From Microcoleus sp. EPA2 (GTDB lineage: Bacteria > Cyanobacteriota > Cyanobacteriia > Cyanobacteriales > Microcoleaceae), in NCBI GenBank assembly GCA_020882975.1, contig JAHRFD010000012.1:93570-157569 (forward strand): a stretch of DNA of 64,000 nucleotides. Direction: 5' to 3'. Below, one piece after another: positions 1 through 9,800 of this stretch (the first letter of the stretch is position 1; the number at the start of each line of letters is the position of its first letter). Made by a program: the position numbers and the translations under genes. Under the pieces are notes generated by a model. It did no database searches. It was not told the origin of the DNA and saw only the letters and a program-made list of their open reading frames with translations.

Positions 1-1
1 A

Positions 2-232
2 GCGATCGCCCAGACATATCCCAAGCAAACTCCCGACCAGTTGGGGGTGAAACTACTGAAAGCAGCTTATCTTAAAAGCGGAAAATTGTCGGTAACTCAA
101 GGGGTGATGGCAACTGGTGCTACCTTTGCCGAAGTGGAAGAAGCCTTCACGGCAATGCTGAAAACAGGTTATGTCAGTATTGAGAACGACCCTGTAACGG
201 GCGTTGTGATGTATTACTTTCACGAACTCTAG
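2..232 (+). CDS. C-terminal part of a hypothetical protein (5' end outside window)
   Basis: The frame is open from the first bases of the window to a TAG at 230-232, so only the last 76 codons are present. The TTG at 41 is an internal codon rather than a convincing start. The peptide looks like a small winged-helix-type tail: a helix with SVTQGVMATG, a second helix with EVEEAFTAMLKTG, and a beta-hairpin ending in DPVTGVVMYYFHEL. Similar tails occur on cyanobacterial regulatory or TM2-type proteins as far as I recall, but the family cannot be fixed from this fragment. About 250 bases separate it from rpmF. Confidence 0.6.
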   Translation, partial: AIAQTYPKQTPDQLGVKLLKAAYLKSGKLSVTQGVMATGATFAEVEEAFTAMLKTGYVSIENDPVTGVVMYYFHEL

Positions 233-285
233 TCTAGCCAGAGTGGTCGATCGGCCTGCTGCTGCGCCTGAGTCGATCGCCCGCG

Positions 286-361
286 ATCTCAATTCCGGTT
301 GTATCGGAATGATTAAACCACAGAGAACACAGAGGACACAGAGAAAGAGAAGAGAGAAATC
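286..361 (+). repeat. Dispersed repeat of the AATTCCGG/ACAGAG family, copy 1
   Basis: The stretch begins with a short imperfect palindrome (AATTCCGGTTGTATCGGAAT) and continues into runs of CACAGAG/ACACAGAGG, ending in an AAGAGAAGAGAGAAA tract. Related copies lie at about 3667-3732, 11009-11080 and, inverted, 60271-60330. All are intergenic. It fills most of the gap between the truncated first gene and rpmF. Confidence 0.75.
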
Positions 362-479
362 ATAATTCCGATGTCAACGGATTTGATATGACGGGGTAGT
401 TGCTGTCGATCGACACAGCACGATCGGCAAAATCAGCTAGAATGTTTGTTTGTCTATATCAGCAGAAGTATTTACGGTC

Positions 480-653
480 ATGGCAGTCCCTAAGAAGAAA
501 ACCTCCAAATCCAAGAAGAATATGCGTAAAGCAACCTGGAAGCGCAAAGCTGTGGTGGCAGCTCAGAAGGCTTTGTCCCTGGGCAAATCCGTTCTGACTG
601 GACGTTCCAACAGCTTCGTGTATCCCGGCAATGAAGAAGAAGAGGAAGAGTAA
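480..653 (+). CDS. rpmF: 50S ribosomal protein L32
   Basis: The 57-residue protein starts [20 protein letters not shown], the hallmark of bacterial and plastid L32, and is strongly basic in its first half. L32 is a structural protein of the large ribosomal subunit. The ATG at 480 is chosen because the [12 protein letters not shown] block is the conserved N-terminus; an in-frame ATG at 450 would add ten residues with no family counterpart. The C-terminus ends in an acidic run (NEEEEEE), an extension seen in some cyanobacterial L32 proteins. The cysteine pairs of zinc-binding L32 versions are absent. The gene converges on queA, with a hairpin between them. Confidence 0.95.
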   Translation: MAVPKKKTSKSKKNMRKATWKRKAVVAAQKALSLGKSVLTGRSNSFVYPGNEEEEEE

Positions 654-664
654 AACAGGAAGAG

Positions 665-690
665 GGGGCATGGGGCCAACCCGATGCCCC
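665..690. terminator. Hairpin between convergent rpmF and queA
   Basis: GGGGCAT at 665-671 pairs with ATGCCCC at 684-690, with a 12-base loop. It lies exactly in the 38-base gap between the two stop codons. There is no clear T-tract on either strand, so shared terminator function is inferred from position and stem strength. Confidence 0.5.
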
Positions 691-691
691 A

Positions 692-1861
692 TCATTCAAT
701 CTCCTCTTTAATCTGATACGCTTCGGGCAAAATCAGCATGGCATCGCCAAAGGAATAAAAGCGGTACTCCTGGGCGATGGCCTCTCTATATAAATCGAGC
801 ACGCGCGATCGACCAATCATCGCACTGATCATCATCAACAATGTAGAGCGGGGTAAGTGAAAATTGGTAATCATCCCATCTACTACCTGCCATTTATAAC
901 CCGGATAAATAAACAAATTTGTCTGGCCATAAAAAGGTTGCAAGGGAAAATCACCAATTTTGGTCTCTGTGGCCGCGGCCGCCCCTTCCAACGCTCGCAC
1001 TGCTGTCGTACCCACAGCAATAATCCGCCCGCCTCTGGCTTTAGTTTCGCGGATTTTTTCGACGGTGGCGGGGGATACTTCCACCCTTTCCCCGTGCATC
1101 CGGTGAGTCGTCACGTCTTCCACCTCCACGGGGCGAAAAGTCCCGACTCCAACATGGAGGGTGACAAAAGTTTTTTCAATTCCCCGCTGCTGCAAGCGGC
1201 TGAACAAGTCTTGGGTGAAGTGTAGGCCAGCAGTGGGGGCTGCGATCGCCCCTAGTCGATTAGCATAAACAGTCTGGTACTGTTCTGGCGCTGCTTGGGA
1301 ATTGTCAATGTAGGGCGGTAGGGGTACGTGACCATAATCGTCCAAAAAAGGTATGAGAGACATTTCTGTAGGCAGATTAAACTCCAACAGTCGCCCTCCT
1401 GTGGCATCGTCCCTTTCTATAACTGTCGCAGTCAGGCGCTCCGGTAGTGTGGCTAATGCTGCTTCGCCAAGGCAACAACAGGGGCCGGAGGCTTCCTCGT
1501 GGCCAGGTGGAGCGATCCGATCGAACTCTATTTTCGCTCCCAACTTCAAGCGTTTTCCGGGTTTAACCAAAGCCAGCCAGCAATTGTGTTGTCGTTCTTC
1601 CATCAACAATATCTCTACAGCCGGACCATTGGGTTTGTGCCCGTAGAGCCTAGCTGGGAGTACGCGAGTATTGTTGAGTACCAGCAAATCGCCTGGGTTG
1701 AGTAAATCTGGCAAATCTTGGAAAATCCGGTGTTGTTGGGTGCTGGCAGAATCTACCACCAGCAAGCGGGAACTGTCCCTGGGCACTACGGGATTTTGGG
1801 CAATCCGCGAGGGGGGAAGTTCGTAGTCATAGGCGTCCAAAGACCAGTCTATCTCTGTCAT
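692..1861 (-). CDS. queA: S-adenosylmethionine:tRNA ribosyltransferase-isomerase
   Basis: QueA transfers and isomerises the ribosyl part of S-adenosylmethionine onto preQ1-modified tRNA to give epoxyqueuosine, the penultimate queuosine step, in the cytoplasm. Conserved blocks are visible in order: [20 protein letters not shown] near the N-terminus, [44 protein letters not shown], and the C-terminal [21 protein letters not shown] place the start at 1861 ([16 protein letters not shown]) because the open frame further upstream encodes 41 unrelated residues. The resulting 389 residues are somewhat longer than the usual 340-360, partly through a Gly/Cys-containing insert ([16 protein letters not shown]). 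It converges on rpmF. Confidence 0.95.
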   Translation of the reverse strand: MTEIDWSLDAYDYELPPSRIAQNPVVPRDSSRLLVVDSASTQQHRIFQDLPDLLNPGDLLVLNNTRVLPARLYGHKPNGPAVEILLMEERQHNCWLALVKPGKRLKLGAKIEFDRIAPPGHEEASGPCCCLGEAALATLPERLTATVIERDDATGGRLLEFNLPTEMSLIPFLDDYGHVPLPPYIDNSQAAPEQYQTVYANRLGAIAAPTAGLHFTQDLFSRLQQRGIEKTFVTLHVGVGTFRPVEVEDVTTHRMHGERVEVSPATVEKIRETKARGGRIIAVGTTAVRALEGAAAATETKIGDFPLQPFYGQTNLFIYPGYKWQVVDGMITNFHLPRSTLLMMISAMIGRSRVLDLYREAIAQEYRFYSFGDAMLILPEAYQIKEEIE

Positions 1862-2006
1862 CGGGTGAATTCCTGTCAAAAATCTGTCAACTTGGTAACA
1901 AATTGGGTAAAAACCCCCATCCAAAGTAGGGTGCTTTTCCCCTTGTAGCGGCGGATCTAGAAGGGGAGAATAGAGGTGTAGCATCAGCTTTGCTCGAAGG
2001 ATAGTT

Positions 2007-2396
2007 ATGGAATACCTCTACTACATCGCCAATACTAGCCTCACTCTAAGAGTCGTGGATTACCTACGCAGGGCTAGTCATCTGCCCTTGCAATTTATCA
2101 CCGTGATTCACCAAATTAACGGTTGGGTAGTCAAGGTGAAAATGAGCCAATATTTAACTCCAGAAATGCACGGGGATTTTCGGGCTTTTATGAATGAACT
2201 TGGGATTCCTTACGATCCTGAAATTCGGTTACAAATGGCACTTTGGAGTTTGGAAACGGGACAGTCGCCCCTGAGCGTGATGCGCCGTTACCAGGTAGCC
2301 GTAGTTTGTCACGGAAGTCCCGATCGCAAGGAAATTGAAGCCTTTCGCCATCAGTTTGTTAAGGGACTCGGATATTGTCCCGAAACTTTGGCCTGA
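2007..2396 (+). CDS. Conserved hypothetical protein
   Basis: The 129-residue protein starts [20 protein letters not shown] after a purine-rich AAGGATAG. It has no signal peptide or membrane segment. It looks like a compact alpha/beta cytoplasmic protein with a central [20 protein letters not shown] segment. I recognise no catalytic motif and assign no function. It is divergent from queA, whose start lies about 145 bases upstream. Confidence 0.75.
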   Translation: MEYLYYIANTSLTLRVVDYLRRASHLPLQFITVIHQINGWVVKVKMSQYLTPEMHGDFRAFMNELGIPYDPEIRLQMALWSLETGQSPLSVMRRYQVAVVCHGSPDRKEIEAFRHQFVKGLGYCPETLA

Positions 2397-2496
2397 GTTC
2401 AGGGGCGCAGAAATTGGCTGTGATGGCACTAGGCTCGGCAGCAACAATTTCAGAATCTAACATCTAATACCTAAAATTTCAAATTAGATGACATTT

Positions 2497-3105
2497 CTAA
2501 TGGCTAAAAGCCGATCGAATGTATGTTTGCAAAGTTAGCAGGTAAGTGCCTGTAAGTGCGGGTTGAGAGTTGGCTGTCGTTGATGATAATCTTTTGTGAG
2601 TCTTTAGCCCTGAAGATTCGCACCTGACTAGGGCGACATCAAAACGACACGGATTATTTGCTAAATCGGGGTAAGCACTTAAAAATATTTCGGCAGTTTG
2701 CCAAATTTTTGCTTGTTTCGCCGCACTAATCGCCAGGATTCCATCGGTATCCCAATTGCCCCGACTGCGAGTTTTAACCTCTACAAATGCTAAAGTCGGA
2801 GATGGGAAATCGGGAATGGGGAATCGGGAGTTTTCAGGACATTCCTGGACTGTACTCTCTCGATCTGTTCCCTGTGCAATGATATCAATTTCTCCCCATC
2901 GACAGTGCCATTGTCGGTGCAGGATTTCCCAGCCTTGCTGCTGCAACCACTCGGAGACTAAGTTTTCTCCTAAAGTGCCGAGTTGGCGAGAGTGGGAAGA
3001 TGGGGAACAATTGGAGTCAGCAAGAGCAATCCGGTTCGAGGGCTTCGCTAACGGGCGATCGCCCTTTCTGGTAAAATTCAATTTTGAACTATCACAGATG
3101 CTCAT
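2497..3105 (-). CDS. YraN/UPF0102 family protein (predicted endonuclease-like fold)
   Basis: YraN proteins have a PD-(D/E)XK-type fold of unclear role. The signature is present: [20 protein letters not shown], then WGEIDIIAQ (the acidic pair), then [10 protein letters not shown] (the E-x-K motif) and FDVALVRC. The protein has 202 residues against about 120 usually. The excess is an N-terminal extension of about 40 residues and an insert between the GEIDII and VEVK motifs containing [11 protein letters not shown], encoded near 2800-2860 by a direct repeat of GGGAAT(G/C)GGGA units. The first ATG of the frame is used; a start nearer LGTLGENL is possible. It is divergent from the pentapeptide gene with only 14 bases between starts. 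Confidence 0.85.
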   Translation of the reverse strand: MSICDSSKLNFTRKGDRPLAKPSNRIALADSNCSPSSHSRQLGTLGENLVSEWLQQQGWEILHRQWHCRWGEIDIIAQGTDRESTVQECPENSRFPIPDFPSPTLAFVEVKTRSRGNWDTDGILAISAAKQAKIWQTAEIFLSAYPDLANNPCRFDVALVRCESSGLKTHKRLSSTTANSQPALTGTYLLTLQTYIRSAFSH

Positions 3106-3119
3106 TAGCGCTAACTTGT

Positions 3120-3632
3120 ATGGATTCTCGAATTCGCCAACATATTTATACTTTCTTGCTCAGTGTTGTTATTCTAGCAGTATTTGTCGCTGGGGCGATC
3201 GGCATTAATGCCGCACCAGCCCTAGCCTTGGATCACGACAAAGAAATCCTTGTTGGCGCTGATTTTAGTGGGCGGGTGCTGACAGACGACAGTTTTAATA
3301 AAGCTAATCTTCGCAACAGCAATTTTACCAATGCAGATTTGCGGGGCGTCAGTTTTTTTGCAGCCAATATGGAAGAAGCAAATTTAGAAGGTGCTAATTT
3401 CACGGGTGCTACTTTAGATTTGGCTCGCATGATGAAAGCAAATTTAACTAATGCTATTCTTGAAGGTGCTTTTGCTTACAATACTAGATTAGAAGGAGCG
3501 GTGATTGACGGTGCTGATTTTACTGAGACATTGCTGCGGGACGATATGTTGGAAAAACTTTGTCTAGTTGCCAAAGGCACTAATCCGGTAACAGGTAGGG
3601 CGACTCGCGAAACTCTGTTTTGCGATTATTAG
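3120..3632 (+). CDS. Exported pentapeptide-repeat protein
   Basis: The 170-residue protein begins [12 protein letters not shown], has a hydrophobic stretch ([17 protein letters not shown]) and a likely signal-peptidase site after PALALD, so it is expected in the periplasm or thylakoid lumen. The body is a run of pentapeptides of the A(D/N)LxX type ([30 protein letters not shown]), which fold into a right-handed quadrilateral beta-helix. Two cysteines near the C-terminus (KLCLV and LFCDY) could form a disulfide. I start at 3120 because it puts the hydrophobic segment near the N-terminus; an ATG at 3084 would add 12 residues. Its molecular partner is unknown. Confidence 0.85.
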   Translation: MDSRIRQHIYTFLLSVVILAVFVAGAIGINAAPALALDHDKEILVGADFSGRVLTDDSFNKANLRNSNFTNADLRGVSFFAANMEEANLEGANFTGATLDLARMMKANLTNAILEGAFAYNTRLEGAVIDGADFTETLLRDDMLEKLCLVAKGTNPVTGRATRETLFCDY

Positions 3633-3666
3633 AAATTGAGATGGAATTCGTTGCCGATCGCCATCA

Positions 3667-3732
3667 TATCAATTCCGGTGACACCGGAACGCTCTAACCC
3701 CACAGAATACAGAGTCCCAGAAGAGATAGGAT
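3667..3732 (+). repeat. AATTCCGG/ACAGAG dispersed repeat, copy 2
   Basis: AATTCCGGTGACACCGGAA is a nearly perfect palindrome followed by CACAGAATACAGAG and AGAAGAGAT. It is a shorter relative of the copy at 286-361 and sits between convergent genes. Confidence 0.65.
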
Positions 3733-3738
3733 TTGAGA

Positions 3739-5208
3739 TCACCCCTCGATGCTTGGGGATTTGGGGTTGGGCCATGTGATGCTGGTATCGGCGGCGATGA
3801 GACGAGAAACCGCGATCGCCCCAAACCGATTAAGATGGCTAGGGTCAAAAAAATACTGATGGCGACTGGGCCACTGCTGGGATAACTCGCGGAAAGCGAA
3901 ACCTTTTTGGCGGGAGAGTTGCTGCATTCGTTGCCGAAATTGTTGTTGGGCCCAGATACGAGTGTCGTCTAGATAGTCGTCGGTGAGGGGTAAACTCACA
4001 AAAACCAATGGAATTTTGCGACTTTTGGTCAAAGCGATGACTGAATTGAAGGCTTGGGCTTGTTTACCTCCGAGGTTAAAGTTTTCGTAGTCGCGATCGA
4101 ATCTACCAGAAACATAAGGGCGATCGTTATAGTAGGTGTTGGGATTGTAACGGACAGACAGGGGCAGAAATCCGTTGGAGTCGATCGAGTCTGCCAACTC
4201 GCTGACTGGATTGATGCCGATGACAGCAGTGTTAGCAACCGGCAAGATACCTATTCTACGATCGTCAATTTTAGCAACCGGCAAAATACTTGCTTTCTGG
4301 AAAGTACCCCTGGGACAAGGTTGGGGAAATTGGTAACACTGGGGAATCACGTTGGGTTCATCTTCTGGGAGTTTAGGGCGAATACCGGCAACTAAAAGTT
4401 GATTGCCCTCGGAAGCGATAATAGAGTTAAAAGTGCGATCGACTCTGCCACTATTGAACGCCCGTACCCCATCAGCCCAGACAATCATTTGAGGTAACTG
4501 CTGGGGTTTTAATAGTCGCCGCAGTTGAAAGTCAACTACTTGTGCGGTGGCACCGTTGACTGCAAAATTAAATATGGTTAAGCCCGATCGACCCTTTTGC
4601 GCCAAAGATTGTTTTAGTGCTTTGGGATCGACACCTTGCAGCGCCCGCGAACTCCCCACAATCAAAACATCAGGCGGGCCCACCGTCGCCACGTAGGATA
4701 GATAAAGTTCTAGTTGTTCGTTAAGCAAATCGCTACTGAAGCTGGCGGAAGTTTGACGGCTTGTCCCTGCTTGCTGTTGCGAATAAGCCAGGTTTCTCAT
4801 GTATTCCACCACTTTTTTCTCAGCAAAAGCCCGTTTGGGACTGCTTGGAGGAACAGCTTGCATCCAAGCTACAGCTTGCACCCACAGGGCTGCTACTTCA
4901 TCCCACTCTTGTTTTGAATTGGCTGATTGAGCCAAATTAGAAGCTTGGGTGGCAAAGTTTACTGACTCCGTGAAGCCATCATTTTCGGCGCAAGAACGCG
5001 CGCTAGCGAACTTTTTGGGTTTTTTGGAGTTATTAGCCACAACAGGTTCCAGGGGCTGTGCTTGGACTGGCGAGATTTCCCTCTGCGTCAGTACAGTGTG
5101 GGGCAGATTGGTTGAGGAACATCCCAAAGTTACTGCTAGCAAGGTGGCTATCGTCCAGGTACGTTTGAGGATATGGGTGCTGAGACTAACAATTTCGTCG
5201 CGAATCAT
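3739..5208 (-). CDS. DUF1574-type, SGNH-hydrolase-like envelope protein
   Basis: The 489-residue protein has an N-terminal hydrophobic segment (TIATLLAVTLGC) followed by CSSTN, which resembles a lipoprotein signal, though the lipobox is imperfect. The conserved region begins with DVLIVGSSRALQGVDP, resembling the first GDS-like block of SGNH proteins, continues through FNFAVNGATAQVVDF and IVWADGVRAFNSGR, and ends with FFDPSHLNRFGA, a plausible D-x-x-H block. This matches my recollection of cyanobacterial DUF1574 proteins. Relatives such as AlgX and DltD act on extracellular polymers, so a role in modifying a surface polysaccharide is inferred. A membrane transferase gene lies just upstream on the same strand. 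Confidence 0.75.
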   Translation of the reverse strand: MIRDEIVSLSTHILKRTWTIATLLAVTLGCSSTNLPHTVLTQREISPVQAQPLEPVVANNSKKPKKFASARSCAENDGFTESVNFATQASNLAQSANSKQEWDEVAALWVQAVAWMQAVPPSSPKRAFAEKKVVEYMRNLAYSQQQAGTSRQTSASFSSDLLNEQLELYLSYVATVGPPDVLIVGSSRALQGVDPKALKQSLAQKGRSGLTIFNFAVNGATAQVVDFQLRRLLKPQQLPQMIVWADGVRAFNSGRVDRTFNSIIASEGNQLLVAGIRPKLPEDEPNVIPQCYQFPQPCPRGTFQKASILPVAKIDDRRIGILPVANTAVIGINPVSELADSIDSNGFLPLSVRYNPNTYYNDRPYVSGRFDRDYENFNLGGKQAQAFNSVIALTKSRKIPLVFVSLPLTDDYLDDTRIWAQQQFRQRMQQLSRQKGFAFRELSQQWPSRHQYFFDPSHLNRFGAIAVSRLIAADTSITWPNPKSPSIEG

Positions 5209-5344
5209 AAAGCTTTCAGCTAGTTATCGATTTGAGATTAGGGATTTGAGATGGTTATATCCTTAATATTCTAGAGCAAGTTCACTAGCTATCGATTACT
5301 GTTGGGTTAGGGTATTTCTGTGTGGGATGAGATAACGCATTTTT
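5209..5344. repeat. Short gap with repeated TTTGAGAT words
   Basis: The gap contains GATTTGAGAT and GGATTTGAGATGG separated by a few bases and two copies of TAGCTATCGATT (about 5220 and 5288). Nothing gene-like is visible. It may hold the promoter of the DUF1574 gene. Confidence 0.4.
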
Positions 5345-6781
5345 TTAACCCTCAACCACAGGTCTGTTTGCGATAAATTTCTTAACACGATTCACTAACA
5401 AGTAACACGACAAACCAGCCAGTGCTGCTATTAAAATTACCCTTAACTGCTTGAGTGCAAATAGCAAAGAGTTGGAAAACGACAGTTGCATTGCCTGGTT
5501 ATTCCCGTAAATTTGAGTATCTATGGGCTTAAATGTATAAACTAAAGCATTAAAAAATGAACTAGGATGCTGTTCATCAACGGCGACAAAAGGATGATTT
5601 ACGCCCACAAAAGAGATAAAAATTGACAGACAACTCACTATTATAAAAGCTGTTCTTAAAAGTTTTGAATGTTTGATATCATTGCTGATTTGAGCTAGTG
5701 GTAGGCAGAGCAAAAACATGAGATTGGCATACCATCTGACTCCATAAGAATAACCACTGTAATTGTTAGAACGCAGAATGTACATCAGCACATAGGCAGA
5801 AGATGCCAAAAAAATCAACAGATATTCTTGGCGATATTTTAATTCTTTGTTTTGGTAAATTTTCACAAATCCCCAAATAGAAAATACTAAAACAGGAGTA
5901 TAAGAAATCAAGCCTCTATGACCGATAATCATATGAAAAGCGTAATTTACTAAAGCCGGAAAATTTGAATGATATGCTAAACCGGAAAGGGTTGTACTAT
6001 CGAAGACAGAACCAGGATATTCCCACAGAGACTTGTTCATAGAAGGCGGTCGCAGACTGCCAGACGTGTAAAGATTTAACTGTAAGTAAATTATTAGGAC
6101 TACAGCGCAAGCTAAAGAAAAAACTATCTTTGATTTCAGGGGTTTATTAAAAAAGCTGACAGCCAGAAATGGCAGAAAAATAAAAGCGACTACATCAATG
6201 CTACCAGCTAGGGTAATTAACAAACCTGCAACCAGAGAATATGTAATACTTTCTTTGACCCTGAGTAGATAGTAAAAACCAGCAATAAGTAAACTTCCAC
6301 TAACCACATGATTGCTGAATACAGTTGAGTAAGGTAACAAGAGAGTCCCCGTACCCGCAATAATTAAAATTACATCTATCCAGGTTTCTTCTACTTCTAA
6401 CAAACACAAAACTTTATATAAATAAATCATGCCAATAGCTGTAGCTACTCCTACAACTAAAATTACTATTAGCATATTAGCCAGCATTAGATTTTTATCA
6501 AAAGAAATGCCGATCGCCTTGAGAAAAGCGTAAAAAAATGAACCATATATGGAAAGTATAGGAGGCTTGTCAGAGTAAAAATGACCTTGGTAGAAATATT
6601 TATCTATTGTCCACAAAAATCGAGAATTATCAATAATAAAAGTATGAAAATCTACCAGGGATTCAATAGTCGCTAACCGAGAAGCATCATTGGCTCCTGC
6701 GACTGGTCTTGTCAAGAGTGCAAATAGGCCTAAAAACACTGAAAATATTTGCCATTCTTTTTTAATTCTCATGCTCTGCAT
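5345..6781 (-). CDS. Polytopic membrane protein, probable GT-C-fold glycosyltransferase
   Basis: The 478-residue protein has about ten to twelve hydrophobic segments. After the first segment comes an extracytoplasmic loop with TRPVAGANDASRLATIESLV and then FYSDKPPILSIYG. An acidic residue after TM1 followed by a K-P-P motif is typical of ArnT/PMT-like enzymes, which move a sugar from a polyprenyl carrier. I see no further diagnostic motif, so donor and acceptor are unknown. Two adjacent start codons are possible (6781 or MRIKKEW nine bases on). Base composition is AT-rich relative to cobN. The DUF1574 gene follows on the same strand. Confidence 0.65.
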   Translation of the reverse strand: MQSMRIKKEWQIFSVFLGLFALLTRPVAGANDASRLATIESLVDFHTFIIDNSRFLWTIDKYFYQGHFYSDKPPILSIYGSFFYAFLKAIGISFDKNLMLANMLIVILVVGVATAIGMIYLYKVLCLLEVEETWIDVILIIAGTGTLLLPYSTVFSNHVVSGSLLIAGFYYLLRVKESITYSLVAGLLITLAGSIDVVAFIFLPFLAVSFFNKPLKSKIVFSLACAVVLIIYLQLNLYTSGSLRPPSMNKSLWEYPGSVFDSTTLSGLAYHSNFPALVNYAFHMIIGHRGLISYTPVLVFSIWGFVKIYQNKELKYRQEYLLIFLASSAYVLMYILRSNNYSGYSYGVRWYANLMFLLCLPLAQISNDIKHSKLLRTAFIIVSCLSIFISFVGVNHPFVAVDEQHPSSFFNALVYTFKPIDTQIYGNNQAMQLSFSNSLLFALKQLRVILIAALAGLSCYLLVNRVKKFIANRPVVEG

Positions 6782-6834
6782 CCAATTTAAGAGTATGGAA
6801 AATCTATTTCAATTTGTAACGATCGCTTCACAAA

Positions 6835-9800
6835 TTACTTCGACTCGATGACGGCTTCGGCTTCCAGGGCGATCGATCGCAATTTATCCAGTATATCCTG
6901 GCTGGCAGACTCCCACAACCCCCGCTGACGAGCTTCTAACAATCTTTCAGCCATATCTCGCAGTGCCCAAGGATTATTTTCCTGGATAAAGCCCTGCACT
7001 TTTTCGTCAAAAATGTAAGCCTCAGCGATTCCCTCATACATAAAATCCTCAACACAATTTGCGGTAGCATCATAAGCAAACAAAAAATCAACAGTTGCGG
7101 CAATTTCAAACGCACCCTTATAACCATGTCGCATCGCCCCTTCAATCCATTTAGGATTCACAGCCCTGCTGCGATAAACCCGCGCAATTTCTTCCCGCAG
7201 TTGCCGCACTTTGGGATTCTCAGGAATTGAATTATCTCCGAAATAAGTTTCAGGATTTTTGCCTTGCAAATTGCGAATTGCGGCCGTCATTCCACCTTGG
7301 AATTGATAATAATCGTCGGAGTCTAAAATGTCGTGTTCGCGGTTGTCTTGGTTTTGCAGAACTATTTGCATTTGGGTGAGGCGTTTGGTAAATGCTTCGG
7401 GTGCGGAACATCCCCATTCACCCCCGGTAAGTTCACCCCCCCTAGCCCCCCCTTGGTAAGGGGGGGGACAAGAGTTGGAGTTAGCCCCCCCTTGTAAAAG
7501 GGGGGTATCAGTGGAGTTAGCCCCCCCTTGATAAGGGGGGGTTGGGGGGGTATGAGTGGAGTTAGCCCCCTCTTGATAAGGGGGGGTACTTGTATAGGCA
7601 TAACTGCTCCAATTAATGTAAGCTTTGGCTAGATCTCCATCATCTGTCCAATTTTGAGCTTCAATTATGCCTTGAAGTCCCGCACCGTAGGCACCGGGTT
7701 TGGAACCAAAGACGCGAAATTGCGATCGCAATTTAGCCTCTTCCCGACTCAAACCAGTCGATTCCCAATCTTGAATTTCCTGCTTAACCTGTGCTGCTAA
7801 AGGATTGGTTTCGGCTGGTTCATCTAAATCTGCCACCGCTTTTACCGCCGAATCAAACAAATCAATTAAATTAAAAAAAGCATCCCGAAAAAAGCCAGAA
7901 ATCCGCAAAGTAACATCGACTCTGGGCCGTCCCAAAACTGAAATTGGCAAGACTTCAAAATCTACAACTCGGCGCGAAGGGCCATCCCAAACTGGCTGAA
8001 CTCCGATCAATGCTAAAGCTTCTGCAATGTCATCTCCTCCGGTTCGCATGGTGGATGTTCCCCACACCGACAAGCCCAAAGTTTTGGGATATTCGCCGTT
8101 TTCTTGGGTGTATCTTTCGATTAAAGTTTCGGCTGCAACTTTCCCCACTCTCCATGCAGTTTCTGTGGGAATGGCGCGGATATCTACGGAGTAAAAATTG
8201 CGGCCTGTGGGTAATACATCGGGGCGGCCGCGGGTGGGTGCCCCTGATGCGCCACTGGGTATGTGGCGGCCATCTAAGCCATGCAAAAGATTGGTAATTT
8301 CTTGGTTTGTTTGGAGGAGTGATGGTAAAAGATAGTTGGCTATCCAGTCTATTTCTGGTTTGGTTGCTTTTCCTATGGGGAGATTTTTAATCGCAGATTC
8401 ACGGGACTCAACCTGGAGGTTCTCGATTAATTTATCGACTAATTGAATGGCTTGTGTTTCTATTTCTGCTGTTAAATCGCCCGCTGTGCGCTGTTGAATT
8501 AGGGAGGTGGGATCGGAGGTTAAGGGGTCGAAATCATAGCCTGAGTCTTCTGCTAGGGCGCGGGTTAAGCCCGATCGCCCGTTGGTGGGATGGCGGGCGA
8601 TCGCAATTATCAAATCTCTCAACTGCCTGCCTTCCGGGCACTGTCCAAAAATGTGCAATCCGTCGCGAATTTGGGATTCTTTTAGTTCGCAAAGATAGCC
8701 ATCGGTGCGGGTGATAAATTCGGTGAATTCTGATTTATTGAGTTGGATTCCTAAGTCTTTGTCTAAGTTTTCTTGGTTGGTGAGGGCCACAATGCGATCG
8801 CGAATCATCGGTAATCGAGACGGATCTAAGCTTTGCGCCTCGCAATATTCGTCGATTAAAGCCTCTAACTGCTGCAAAGGTCCGTAAAGTTCGGCGCGAG
8901 TCATGGGCGGGGTGAGGTGGTCGATAATCACGGCTTGGGAGCGTCTTTTTGCCTGGGAACCTTCCCCCGGATCGTTGACAATAAACGGATAAAAATTTGG
9001 CATTGCGCCTAATGCAACTTCGGGGTAACAATTGCTGGATAAAGCGACACTTTTACCGGGAAGCCATTCTAAATTACCATGTTTTCCCGCATGAATGATT
9101 GCCTGAGAACCAAAATTTTGGCGCAACCAATAATAGTAAGCTAGGTAATTATGAGTAGGTTCTAAATCCGGTGCGTGATAGTTCAAACTAGGGTCAATTT
9201 CGTATCCCCGTGATGGTTGAATTCCCACAAACACATTGCCAAACTGAATCCCCGGAATGGGAAACAGATGGGCAGCCAAAAGTTCCGTTTTTTCTCCCGT
9301 TGCTAAGCCCCATCTGTTACAAATTCCATCTTGGACTTGCTGTGGCAAAGTTGCAAAATAATCTTGATATTCCGCCAAATCTAAATATTGATTTATAGGG
9401 CGCAATTCCCGTCCTTCCGGGTCATTTGTCACGCCGGATGTGAGCATTTCAATTAACTCGTTGCCGCTGTGGGGAATATTATCTACTTGATAACCAGCTT
9501 GCTGCAAAGCTTTCAGGATTTCCACACAGCTAGCGGGCGTATCCAAGCCGACACCGTTGGCTAATCTGGCGTTGCGGGTGGGATAATTGGCGAGAATGAT
9601 GGCGATGCGTCTGTTGGCTGGAGGAGTTTGTTTAAGTTTGACCCAATTTGTAGTTAAATCTGCTACAAATGAAATGCGATCGGCCGCAGCGACATAACCC
9701 ACAACATCAGTTTCTAATTCGTTATTCCAAGTTTGAACAGCCTTAAAAGAAACCGCCCTCGTAATGATTTTCCCATCCACTTCTGGCAAAGCTACATTCA